Shown here in pieces: positions 6,572 through 12,377 of a stretch of DNA of 13,522 nucleotides. Location of the stretch: positions 1 to 13,522 of the forward strand of contig JALUEA010000058.1 of assembly GCA_027053135.1 (NCBI GenBank). The letters are read 5' to 3'. Under the pieces are notes generated by a model, which was given only the letters and a program-made list of their open reading frames with translations, did no database searches and was not told the DNA's origin. Within the stretch, counting starts at the first letter, position 1. The number at the start of each line of letters is the position of its first letter. Source of the stretch: Candidatus Altimarinota bacterium. Its GTDB lineage: Bacteria; Patescibacteriota; Gracilibacteria; CAIRYL01. Made by a program: the position numbers and the translations under genes.

Positions 6572-8014
6572 TTACCATTTTTCAATAACAGCCACGACTT
6601 CAATATGAGGCGTATGAGGAAACATATCAACCCCTTGTACTTCTTTCAAGTTCCAACCATATTCCTTCAACATCTGTACATCTCGTTCTAATGTAGTCGG
6701 ATTACATGACACATACACCAGTTTTTTTATAGGTAATTCTGCAACATACTGCAGTGCTTTTGGGTGCATACCAACACGAGGGGGATCAATAATAACCGTT
6801 TCAAAATCATCTTGATCTAAAACATCTGGTAACACCATTTCCACTTTTCCAGCAATAAATTCTGCATTCGTAATATCATTTATTTTTGCATTCTGTTTTG
6901 CTTGTTGCACAGCTTCTTCGACCAATTCAATCCCAACAATCATATTCGCATCACTTGCACAGTACATTCCAATAGTTCCTGCTCCGCAAAATAAATCTAA
7001 AACATTTTTTCCTGCTGTTTCCCCTATCTTTTCTTTAACAGTATCATACAATACTTCAGCCCCTTTCGTATTAGTCTGAAAAAAAGCAAAAGGAGAAATT
7101 TCAAATTGCAAATTTCCTAATGTTTCTCTCATTCGAGAAGCCCCATATAATGGGGTTATTTTGGGGTTCTGTATTCCATCACTTTTCCCTTCATGAACCG
7201 TTTCTAATATTCCAATAACCTGTGATCCAACTAGTAAGGAACACTCTATAATATGCGAAATAAAAGACTTCCAAAATGATATTTCTTGATGCGAAGAGAC
7301 AATACAATTAATAATAATATCACCAGTACATTTTGATTCTCGAAAAATAAGACCTCTCCAAAATCCTTTTGAAATAAACGGATTCCAAGGTGTTTTCTGT
7401 AAACAATCCGTTTTTTGTAAAAAACGCTCTATTGCACGCCGTAAAATATTAACGGCTTCACTTGCCAGAAACACATCATCGATAGAAACAACTTCGGACC
7501 ACGACCCTGTTGGATGAAACCCCACGGCAACTCCTTCATCATGCCAAATTTTTTTTCCATCAATAATTTGTCGTGTCATTTTTTCGTACCCAATGGAAAA
7601 CTCCATTTTGTTCCGATACCCAAATATATCTGGAGACGATTTACATTTTGGAATACGAACACCATCGTATTTTCGAAAAATTTCAGAGAGTTGTTCATGT
7701 TTCAATTGTAATTGATGTTCATACGCAATATTTTGGTACGGACAACCAGGAAGAGGGTTGCGTCGTTCCGTTTCAGGAATTTCAAGTGCTGAATGTTCTA
7801 AAACTTTTTCTACTCGTCCCTCTGCGTATTTTTTTTTCTTTTTTGTAACAAGATACTCTACTTTTTGTCCTTCTATCCCGTTTTTAATCAATACCGTAAA
7901 CCCTTCAATAGTAATAATCCCTTTCCCTCCAAAAACCGTTTTTTCAATAGTTCCAATATAGGTTTTATTTTTTACAAATTCTTCAAGTGTTGGATTTTCA
8001 ATAACTTCAGACAT
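6572..8014 (-). CDS. rlmD: 23S rRNA (uracil-C5)-methyltransferase, RlmD/TrmA family
   Basis: SAM-dependent methyltransferase that makes 5-methyluridine, most likely in 23S rRNA (RlmD/RlmCD type). The 480-residue protein has an N-terminal TRAM-like domain (about 15-72), an RNA-binding middle domain starting at FGYRNKMEF (131-139), and a Rossmann methyltransferase domain: FFQTN at 311-315, LDLFCGAGTIG at 339-349, GIELVEEAV at 361-369, DPPRVGMHP at 410-418, nucleophile Cys437 in YVSCNPTTLERD, and the FPHTPHIE end motif at 465-472. The four cysteines that hold the [4Fe-4S] cluster in E. coli RlmD are not conserved; only Cys91 in GCPYQ remains. tRNA m5U54 or another rRNA position is possible. It follows aroG by 59 bases and may be cotranscribed with it. 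Confidence 0.9.
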   Translation of the reverse strand: MSEVIENPTLEEFVKNKTYIGTIEKTVFGGKGIITIEGFTVLIKNGIEGQKVEYLVTKKKKKYAEGRVEKVLEHSALEIPETERRNPLPGCPYQNIAYEHQLQLKHEQLSEIFRKYDGVRIPKCKSSPDIFGYRNKMEFSIGYEKMTRQIIDGKKIWHDEGVAVGFHPTGSWSEVVSIDDVFLASEAVNILRRAIERFLQKTDCLQKTPWNPFISKGFWRGLIFRESKCTGDIIINCIVSSHQEISFWKSFISHIIECSLLVGSQVIGILETVHEGKSDGIQNPKITPLYGASRMRETLGNLQFEISPFAFFQTNTKGAEVLYDTVKEKIGETAGKNVLDLFCGAGTIGMYCASDANMIVGIELVEEAVQQAKQNAKINDITNAEFIAGKVEMVLPDVLDQDDFETVIIDPPRVGMHPKALQYVAELPIKKLVYVSCNPTTLERDVQMLKEYGWNLKEVQGVDMFPHTPHIEVVAVIEKW

Positions 8015-8073
8015 ACAATTTCTCTAAAGAGTAATACAGCAAAAGCATATCATATGATGCCTTGTATTGATAT

Positions 8074-9129
8074 TTATTTTTTCTTTGCAAGTTTTTCTGC
8101 TAAATGCTCTATCATGGTAATTGTATTCGACAAACCAATACATCCGTCTGTAATTGATACTCCTTTTATAACATCAGAAAGACTTGTGCATGCATTTATA
8201 TTTTGTTTTCCGTCTTCCAAAAAACTCTCTACCATAAATCCTTTTATAACCGTCTGTAAATGTGGTTCTTGTTGCATACTCTCCAGTACAGAATCTATAA
8301 TTTGTGGTTGTCGTAATGGATCTTTCTTTCCTGTTTCAGGATCAAGAGAATTATCATGCGATACATCTACAATAATAGCTGGATTCGAAACTTTTTTTGA
8401 TACCAAAAGTGTTGAAGCATGTATAAGCGAATCTATATCGTAATTACTCTTTCCATTTCCTCCTCGTAAAATTAAATGAGCATATGGGTTTCCATCAGTG
8501 ATAATTTGCGATCCTGAAAGAGCAAACGTATGCGAATATTGCGAAGCAATAATAGAGTTTACCCCTTTTTCAATACTTCCATCTGTTGAGTTTTTCAATC
8601 CTACGGGAATATCAAGCATTGACGCAAAAATACGGTGTTCTTGATCTTCTGTACTCCGTGCTCCAATTGCTACCCATGAATATAAATCAGTAAAATATCC
8701 TTTTTTATGCGTATATAATACTTCATCTGCAATAGCATACCCCATCTTTATGATTTCAAGCATCATATGTCGACAATATGCAAATCCTTTTGCAATATCA
8801 GGTTTTTCAAATGGATTTGGCTGATTCACTGGTCCAACCCACCCAACCGTTGTTCGTGGTTTTTGAATATATACTCGCATTACAAATTTAATATGATCAG
8901 AATATTTTTCTTTAAGTGGAAGTAATGCTTTTGCGTACTCAATCACCGCTTCTGATGGCCATGCACTACACGGACCAATAATCAAAAGTTTTCGAGGATC
9001 ATTTCCTGCAAGAATATTCTGAATTTCTCTAATATCATTTTGCACTTGATCTCGTAGATTATCTGTTAAAGGATATGCTTCATGCAACTCTTCTACTGTT
9101 GGTAATGATTTCACAATTTGGTAAGACAT
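8074..9129 (-). CDS. aroG: 3-deoxy-7-phosphoheptulonate (DAHP) synthase, class I AroG type
   Basis: Condenses phosphoenolpyruvate and erythrose-4-phosphate, the first step of the shikimate route to Phe, Tyr and Trp. The 351-residue protein aligns end to end with the E. coli AroF/G/H family: IGPCS at 51-55, MRVYIQKPRTTVGW at 84-97, SWVAIGARSTE at 151-161, VGLKNSTDGS at 176-185, LRGGNGKSNYD at 221-231, VDVSHDNS at 254-261, GFMVES at 297-302 and SITDGCIG at 325-332. Metal ligands fit as Cys54, His258, Glu301 and Asp328. No other shikimate gene is in the window. The gene lies behind a leader peptide and attenuator (9158-9286). Whether the enzyme is also inhibited by an aromatic amino acid cannot be told by eye. 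No Shine-Dalgarno; a U-rich tract precedes the ATG. Confidence 0.97.
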   Translation of the reverse strand: MSYQIVKSLPTVEELHEAYPLTDNLRDQVQNDIREIQNILAGNDPRKLLIIGPCSAWPSEAVIEYAKALLPLKEKYSDHIKFVMRVYIQKPRTTVGWVGPVNQPNPFEKPDIAKGFAYCRHMMLEIIKMGYAIADEVLYTHKKGYFTDLYSWVAIGARSTEDQEHRIFASMLDIPVGLKNSTDGSIEKGVNSIIASQYSHTFALSGSQIITDGNPYAHLILRGGNGKSNYDIDSLIHASTLLVSKKVSNPAIIVDVSHDNSLDPETGKKDPLRQPQIIDSVLESMQQEPHLQTVIKGFMVESFLEDGKQNINACTSLSDVIKGVSITDGCIGLSNTITMIEHLAEKLAKKK

Positions 9130-9157
9130 AAAAAAATGGTAAAAAATAAAACAATAA

Positions 9158-9196
9158 AAAAGACTTCTCTATACTACATATACAGAGAAGTCTTTT
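9158..9196 (-). terminator. Intrinsic terminator, 3:4 hairpin of the aroG attenuator
   Basis: On the minus strand AAAAGACTTCTCT (9196-9184) and AGAGAAGTCTTTT (9170-9158) form a perfect 13-bp stem with a 13-base loop. The run of T's continues for two more bases and is followed by ATTGTTTTATTTTTT. Polymerase arriving from rpmE or from the leader would terminate here, 29 bases before aroG. The arms are symmetric enough to work on the plus strand too, but no plus-strand gene is near. Confidence 0.9.
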
Positions 9197-9245
9197 ATTT
9201 CTAATATAAATATATATTCAATAAAACCTTCTCTTGTTTAGAGAA
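9158..9245 (-). promoter_or_regulatory. Transcription attenuator with mutually exclusive hairpins, upstream of aroG
   Basis: Four segments can be read on the minus strand. Segment 1 is TTCTCT (9245-9240, inside the leader ORF). Segment 2 is AGAGAAG (9234-9228). Segment 3 is AAAAGACTTCTCT (9196-9184). Segment 4 is AGAGAAGTCTTTT (9170-9158). 1:2 pairs over 6 bp with loop AAACA. 2:3 pairs over 7 bp (AGAGAAG with CTTCTCT), plus one mismatch and four further pairs, and would act as antiterminator. 3:4 is the 13-bp terminator. A ribosome stalled in the aromatic codons (9271-9245) would mask segment 1 and free segment 2 to pair with 3; a ribosome at the stop codon (9218-9220) would mask segment 2 and let 3:4 form. 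The pairing is seen in the sequence; the mechanism is inferred by analogy with pheL/trpL. Confidence 0.82.
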
Positions 9246-9286
9246 AAATACACAAAAAACCAAAAGAAGAATTTTTTTTGAATCAT
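9218..9286 (-). CDS. Aromatic-rich leader peptide of the aroG attenuator
   Basis: A 22-codon ORF, ATG at 9286 and TGA at 9218-9220, encodes a peptide whose residues 6-14 read FFFWFFVYF and which ends RRFY: ten aromatic residues of 22, with Phe, Trp and Tyr all present. It resembles E. coli PheL in design (start, polar stretch, Phe run). The aromatic codons lie just before attenuator segment 1, and the basic codons Lys-Arg-Arg (9235-9227) are segment 2. The product is presumably unstable and matters only as a ribosome-position sensor for charged Phe-, Trp- and Tyr-tRNA. The frame stays open upstream into rpmE, but the ATG at 9286, 23 bases after the rpmE stop, is the sensible start. Chance formation from a T-rich tract is the alternative; position before aroG and the hairpins argue against it. 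Confidence 0.82.
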   Translation of the reverse strand: MIQKKFFFWFFVYFSLNKRRFY

Positions 9287-9296
9287 TTTATTATCA

Positions 9297-9302
9297 ATTA
9301 TA
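9297..9302 (-). promoter_or_regulatory. Possible -10 box for the aroG leader transcript
   Basis: A perfect TATAAT on the minus strand lies 10 bases before the leader-peptide ATG, so a start near 9290 would leave about 4 untranslated bases. No good -35 hexamer is seen 17 bases upstream, and there is no TGn extension. Read-through from rpsF-rpsR-rpmE, with no terminator after rpmE other than the attenuator, is the alternative source. Confidence 0.4.
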
Positions 9303-9309
9303 AAAGGGA

Positions 9310-9528
9310 CTATTTTTGTTTCTTTGCAGCTGCTTCCCGCGCTCGGAACCGATCCAATCGACCAGCTGTATCGATAGTTCGTGTTTTTCCAGTATAAAAT
9401 GGATGGCATTCATAACATAAATCAATATGAACTTCTCCTCCCATTGTAGAATTAATTACATGAGTTGCCCCACAACCACAAACAAATGTAGTTTTCTCGT
9501 ATTTCGGGTGTATTCCTTTTTTTGCCAT
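9310..9528 (-). CDS. rpmE: 50S ribosomal protein L31, zinc-binding type
   Basis: L31 bridges the large and small ribosomal subunits. The 72-residue protein has the family start KKGIHPKYE, the zinc-binding cysteines at 17, 19, 38 and 41 (CGC...CYEC), then HPFYTGKTR and GRLDRFR, with an Ala/Lys tail. Four cysteines mark the zinc (C+) form. It is last in the rpsF-rpsR-rpmE cluster, 68 bases after rpsR, and ends with TAG 23 bases before the aromatic leader ORF. No Shine-Dalgarno precedes it; the leader contains ATTCTTTAAA, also present before rpsR. Confidence 0.97.
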   Translation of the reverse strand: MAKKGIHPKYEKTTFVCGCGATHVINSTMGGEVHIDLCYECHPFYTGKTRTIDTAGRLDRFRAREAAAKKQK

Positions 9529-9550
9529 AATATATAAAGTTTAAAGAATG

Positions 9551-9569
9551 TTCTTCTCAAGTAGAAGAA
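9551..9569 (-). other. Small inverted repeat between rpsR and rpmE
   Basis: TTCTTCT (9551-9557) and AGAAGAA (9563-9569) form a perfect 7-bp inverted repeat with a 5-base loop, about 20 bases before the rpmE start. On the minus-strand transcript it is not followed by a T-run, so it is not a terminator. It could be a processing site or a regulatory hairpin for L31. Confidence 0.35.
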
Positions 9570-9596
9570 ACGAATAAATGTATAAATAAGAAAAAA

Positions 9597-9830
9597 TTAT
9601 TTGATAAATGGAAGAAGTCCCATAAATCGTGCTCGTTTTATCGCAACCGCCATATATTTTTGGTTTTGAAGTTGTGTTCCAGTATATTTTCGAGGTTTAA
9701 TTTTCCCATAAAAAGAAACTCCAATTCGTTTTAATAATGGGAAATTTTTATAATCAATTACTTCAATTTTTCGTGCTATGAATTGATCTTTCTTTTTTTT
9801 ATCGACCATTGTTGAATTTGGTTGTGCCAT
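9597..9830 (-). CDS. rpsR: 30S ribosomal protein S18
   Basis: S18 pairs with S6 on the platform of the small subunit. The 77-residue protein carries the family core IDYKNFPLLKRI, GKIKPRKYTGT and the C-terminal AIKRARFMGLLPFI. It lacks the cysteines found in zinc-binding versions. It starts 17 bases after the rpsF stop, so the two are surely cotranscribed. The common bacterial order rpsF-ssb-rpsR is not kept: no ssb lies between. Confidence 0.97.
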   Translation of the reverse strand: MAQPNSTMVDKKKKDQFIARKIEVIDYKNFPLLKRIGVSFYGKIKPRKYTGTQLQNQKYMAVAIKRARFMGLLPFIK

Positions 9831-9847
9831 AGTATAGATTTAAAGAA

Positions 9848-10285
9848 TTATTTTTTAATATTAAGACTTTCCTTTCGTGTTGAAATTTTCTTCACTTTTC
9901 GTTTTCCTGCAACTTTTTCATTTATAAAATCTTGGTATTCTTCCATGATTTCTTCATATGTAAGTGGTTTCTTTTCTTTTGCTGGTACTCGAATTGTTAA
10001 ATGTCGAAGAATATTTGCATCAAGACGAAGTTCTTCATCAAAATCTCTCATTTCTTGAGGCGGGAAATTATATTGTAAAACAGCATAATACCCTGTATCT
10101 CGTTTTTTAATAGCATATTCCAATTTTCGTTTTCCCCAATGGTCTTCAAAAGTAATAGCATCTTCAACTCCAGCTATTGTAGAAATTTTTTCTTTTAAAA
10201 GTTTTATTTCTTTTTTAATTGCTGTTTCTGCTAATTCTGGAGCAAATAAAAACATTGTTTCATAGTGTACAAGTGGTGTACTCAT
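9848..10285 (-). CDS. rpsF: 30S ribosomal protein S6 with a basic C-terminal tail
   Basis: S6 binds S18 and the central domain of 16S rRNA. The 145-residue protein has the S6 ferredoxin-like fold signatures HYETMFLFAPEL (7-18), WGKRKLEYAIKKRDTGYYAVLQYNFPP (50-76, split by strands) and LRLDANILRHLTIRVP. After about residue 100 comes an extra tail that is first acidic (EEIMEEYQDF) and then Lys/Arg-rich (about 123-145), longer than the roughly 95-100 residue bacterial core. First gene of the rpsF-rpsR-rpmE cluster, preceded by a structured leader of about 80 bases. Confidence 0.96.
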   Translation of the reverse strand: MSTPLVHYETMFLFAPELAETAIKKEIKLLKEKISTIAGVEDAITFEDHWGKRKLEYAIKKRDTGYYAVLQYNFPPQEMRDFDEELRLDANILRHLTIRVPAKEKKPLTYEEIMEEYQDFINEKVAGKRKVKKISTRKESLNIKK

Positions 10286-10321
10286 AATTTTATGGATGAA
10301 AGAGTAAGAAAAAATCTTTCA

Positions 10322-10357
10322 CGCGAAAGGATAAATAGAACACTATCTCCTTTGGCG
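10322..10357 (-). promoter_or_regulatory. Structured mRNA leader hairpin before rpsF
   Basis: Read on the minus strand, CGC pairs with GCG, a C-C mismatch follows, AAAGGA pairs with TCCTTT, a TA bulge sits on the 3' side, and GATAG pairs with CTATT (one G-U) around the loop TGTT: 14 pairs in 36 bases. The 3' arm overlaps a second possible hairpin, CTTTC-GCGT-GAAAG (10329-10316), so the two exclude each other. S6:S18 binding sites in rpsF leaders are known in many bacteria, and this is a positional candidate. I could not confirm the published CCG-bulge consensus. Confidence 0.5.
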
Positions 10358-10373
10358 AAAAAAATGCAGATAT

Positions 10374-10403
10374 AACATACCACAAGAGTATATATTTATG
10401 CAA
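10374..10403 (-). promoter_or_regulatory. rpsF: Candidate promoter for rpsF-rpsR-rpmE
   Basis: Minus strand: TTGCAT (10403-10398), an 18-base spacer and TATGTT (10379-10374), with TGG directly before the -10 giving an extended -10. The predicted start near 10367 lies about 10 bases before the leader hairpin. The match is moderate and the region is AT-rich. Confidence 0.45.
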
Positions 10404-10418
10404 ACAGAAAAAAGACAA

Positions 10419-10450
10419 AAAAAGTAACAAATAAAAATTTGTTACTTTTT
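10419..10450 (-). terminator. Strong intrinsic terminator after rplY
   Basis: AAAAAGTAACAAAT (10419-10432) and ATTTGTTACTTTTT (10437-10450) form a perfect 14-bp stem with a 4-base loop, 15 bases after the rplY stop. On the minus strand the T-rich tail continues TTTTGTCTTTTTT. The symmetry would allow termination in both directions. Confidence 0.92.
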
Positions 10451-10465
10451 ATAGTAAAAAGAGAA

Positions 10466-11065
10466 TTACGCTTCTGCTGAATCTTTTTCAATCGCAGCAA
10501 TTCCTCCTTTTGGAGTATTTGCTTGAACAATAACAGCATCAGCAGGAGTTAAGACTTCAATTCCTTCTTCTTTTGAAATATCAAGATCTGCAACAGTTAC
10601 TTTATCAAAAAAGTTTTTCAATACTCCAAGATCAATCAAAATCTCTTTCTTCAAAAGTTTTGGAAGACATGATATCTCTACTTCGGTTGTTGGTTTACTA
10701 ATAACAGATTGAAGATTTTTTTCTGCAGGCGATAACCCCGTATATCGAACTTTAATTTTTGCCTTAATTGGAGCATTATCATCAAGTGCAAGAAAATCTA
10801 TATGTTCAAACTCATCAGTAAGTGGATTATACTGAATATCTTTTACAAGCGTTGAAATATTTTTTCCATCTAACTCTAAAGTCATTACTGTTGATCGTCC
10901 AGTAATTCGAAGTGCTTTTCGAAATTCTTGATAATCACATTGAAGAGGTGTTGGATCTATTCCAAAACCATAAATAACCGCAGGGATCATTCCCTTCGCT
11001 CGTACATCTTTTGGTCGATCATTTACATCTCGCACCTGCACACTAATTTTTGTTACTTCGTTCAT
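10466..11065 (-). CDS. rplY: 50S ribosomal protein L25, CTC (general stress) form
   Basis: L25 binds 5S rRNA at the central protuberance. The 199-residue protein is the long CTC type: an N-terminal L25 domain (SVQVRDVNDRPKDVRAKGMIPAVIYG, split here: SVQVRDV / RAKGMIPAVIYG; later VKDIQYNPLTDEFEHIDF) and a C-terminal beta domain from about residue 95 to 180 (IKVRYTGLSPAEK...DLGVL...DLDISKEEGI). It ends with a Gly/Ala/Glu tail. The start at 11065 is chosen because the in-frame ATG at 11116 would run into the tRNA gene. It begins 23 bases after the tRNA CCA end and shares its transcript. No Shine-Dalgarno; a pyrimidine-rich stretch lies just before the ATG. Confidence 0.94.
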   Translation of the reverse strand: MNEVTKISVQVRDVNDRPKDVRAKGMIPAVIYGFGIDPTPLQCDYQEFRKALRITGRSTVMTLELDGKNISTLVKDIQYNPLTDEFEHIDFLALDDNAPIKAKIKVRYTGLSPAEKNLQSVISKPTTEVEISCLPKLLKKEILIDLGVLKNFFDKVTVADLDISKEEGIEVLTPADAVIVQANTPKGGIAAIEKDSAEA

Positions 11066-11088
11066 AAAAAGAAAATATATATAATTTC

Positions 11089-11175
11089 TGGTACCGAGAG
11101 TGGGAATCGAACCCACACTTCCCGAAAGAAACGAGATTTTGAGTCTCGCGCGTCTACCAATTTCGCCATCTCGGC
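11089..11175 (-). tRNA. tRNA-Leu(CAA), CCA encoded
   Basis: Class II tRNA of 87 bases including CCA. The acceptor stem is GCCGAGA with TCTCGGT (first pair G-U), followed by discriminator A and an encoded CCA at 11091-11089. The anticodon arm is CGAGA-CTCAAAA-TCTCG, giving anticodon CAA, which reads UUG. There is a long variable arm and a T-arm GTGGG-TTCGATT-CCCAC. No intron. It lies between recA and rplY with its own consensus promoter and is cotranscribed with rplY. Confidence 0.97.
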
Positions 11176-11188
11176 TTATAGCCGAATG

Positions 11189-11217
11189 AGTATAAATTAA
11201 AATAGACTAAAGGTCAA
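11189..11217 (-). promoter_or_regulatory. Consensus sigma-70-type promoter for tRNA-Leu and rplY
   Basis: Minus strand: TTGACC (11217-11212), a spacer of exactly 17 bases and TATACT (11194-11189). The predicted start near 11182 is about 7 bases before the mature tRNA 5' end. It sits in the 60-base gap between the recA stop and the tRNA, with no clear terminator for recA. Confidence 0.75.
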
Positions 11218-11235
11218 AGACTTTTTCCCTCTTTC

Positions 11236-12282
11236 CTATTCCTCTTCTTCTGTTGCTGACTGAACAACTCTTGACTTAATACCTGTTGCTTCTATTACTT
11301 TTGATCGAATATCATCAAAAATCTCAGGATTCTCCTTTAAAAAAGCTTTTGCTTTCTCTATCCCTTGCCCTAACCGAATATCTCCATATGAATAAAAGGC
11401 TCCTGCTTTCTTCACAATTCCTTCTTTTACTCCAACCGTAATAAGATCTCCTGCTTTTGAAATTCCTTCATTATACATAATATCAAATTCTGCCTGTTTA
11501 AATGGAGGAGCAACTTTATTTTTTACCACTTTTACTTTTACTTCATTCCCAGTACATGCTTTATTATCCCCTGTTCCAACTTCAATTTTCTTTCCTCGAC
11601 GAATCTCAATTCGAACAGATGAATAAAATTTTAATGCATTTCCTCCTGTTGTTACTTCTGGGTTTCCAAACATTACCCCTATTTTCATTCGAAGCTGATT
11701 TATAAATACTACTGTTGTTCCTGTTTTTGAAACAACCGATGTTAATTTTCGTAATGCTTGTGACATAAGCCGTGCCTGTAATCCCATATGCGAATCTCCC
11801 ATCATTCCTTCTAACTCAGCTTTCGGTGTAAGAGCGGCAACAGAATCAACAATAATTAAATCTACCGCCCCCGATCGTGTTAATAATTCGGTAATTTCAA
11901 GTCCTTGTTCTCCAGAATCTGGTTGTGAAATAACACATTTCTCTAAATTCAACCCAATCTTTTTTGCATATTCTGGATCTAACGCATGCTCTGCATCAAT
12001 AAAAGCCACCATCCCCCCTTGTTTCTGACATTCTGCAGCAACATGCAATGCAACAGTTGTTTTTCCTGAACTTTCTGGACCATACATTTCTATAATTCTC
12101 CCTTTCGGAATCCCCCCTCCAAGAGCAATATCCAGTCCTATAGAACCAGTTGGAATAACTTCTACATCCATAGACTTTGCCTCCGCAAGATTCATAATAG
12201 CCCCTTCTCCATATTCTTTTTGAATTTGTGCAATTGCAATATCTAAGGCTTTATTTTTACCATCATTTATATTTTTAACCAT
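11236..12282 (-). CDS. recA: Recombinase A
   Basis: RecA forms ATP-dependent filaments on single-stranded DNA for recombination and SOS co-protease activity. The 348-residue protein is full length and canonical: N-terminal helix and strand (1-40), Walker A GPESSGKT at 68-75, [10 protein letters not shown] at 94-103 with the catalytic Glu98, Walker B LIIVDSV at 142-148, loop L1 around 158-166 ([10 protein letters not shown]), the [15 protein letters not shown] signature at 195-209 entering loop L2, and a C-terminal domain ending in an acidic tail (EEEE). It starts with ATG at 12282 without a Shine-Dalgarno. Promoters lie at 12310-12352. The stop is TAG, followed 60 bases on by the tRNA gene. 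DprA, its loader, is encoded elsewhere in the window. Confidence 0.98.
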   Translation of the reverse strand: MVKNINDGKNKALDIAIAQIQKEYGEGAIMNLAEAKSMDVEVIPTGSIGLDIALGGGIPKGRIIEMYGPESSGKTTVALHVAAECQKQGGMVAFIDAEHALDPEYAKKIGLNLEKCVISQPDSGEQGLEITELLTRSGAVDLIIVDSVAALTPKAELEGMMGDSHMGLQARLMSQALRKLTSVVSKTGTTVVFINQLRMKIGVMFGNPEVTTGGNALKFYSSVRIEIRRGKKIEVGTGDNKACTGNEVKVKVVKNKVAPPFKQAEFDIMYNEGISKAGDLITVGVKEGIVKKAGAFYSYGDIRLGQGIEKAKAFLKENPEIFDDIRSKVIEATGIKSRVVQSATEEEE

Positions 12283-12309
12283 GAGTGCGTAATGTGAAAT
12301 AGTGTAATA

Positions 12310-12352
12310 ATTATATCACGCAAATCTTAATACTTCTCTCACAAACTGTCAA
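12310..12352 (-). promoter_or_regulatory. recA: Overlapping promoters of recA
   Basis: Minus strand: a perfect TTGACA (12352-12347) followed after 17 bases by TAAGAT (12329-12324, 4 of 6 matches). Further downstream is a perfect extended -10, TGATATAAT (12318-12310). The predicted starts are near 12317 and 12303, giving leaders of about 34 and 20 bases. Either or both may be used. Confidence 0.6.
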
Positions 12353-12370
12353 AACAGATATTCTTCTGTT
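12353..12370 (-). promoter_or_regulatory. Inverted repeat abutting the recA -35 box (operator or weak terminator)
   Basis: AACAGA (12353-12358) and TCTGTT (12365-12370) are perfect 6-base arms around 6 bases. The repeat touches the TTGACA of the recA promoter, where a LexA-type repressor could sit, and is 7 bases past the stop of the upstream gene, where a terminator could sit. As a terminator it is weak: only TTTT follows. It is neither the E. coli nor the Bacillus SOS box. Confidence 0.4.
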
Positions 12371-12377
12371 ATGACAA

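Noticed and set aside
8049..8058. Ten-base palindrome ATCATATGAT between aroG and rlmD
   Set aside because: Short, AT-rich, no T-run and no promoter relation; within chance expectation.
9218..9409. A 63-codon minus-strand ORF overlapping rpmE
   Set aside because: Its first two-thirds lie in another frame of rpmE. Only the last 22 codons, from the ATG at 9286, make sense as the aromatic leader peptide.
11066..11116. Earlier ATG for rplY at 11116
   Set aside because: It would overlap the tRNA-Leu gene; the L25 fold begins at the ATG at 11065.
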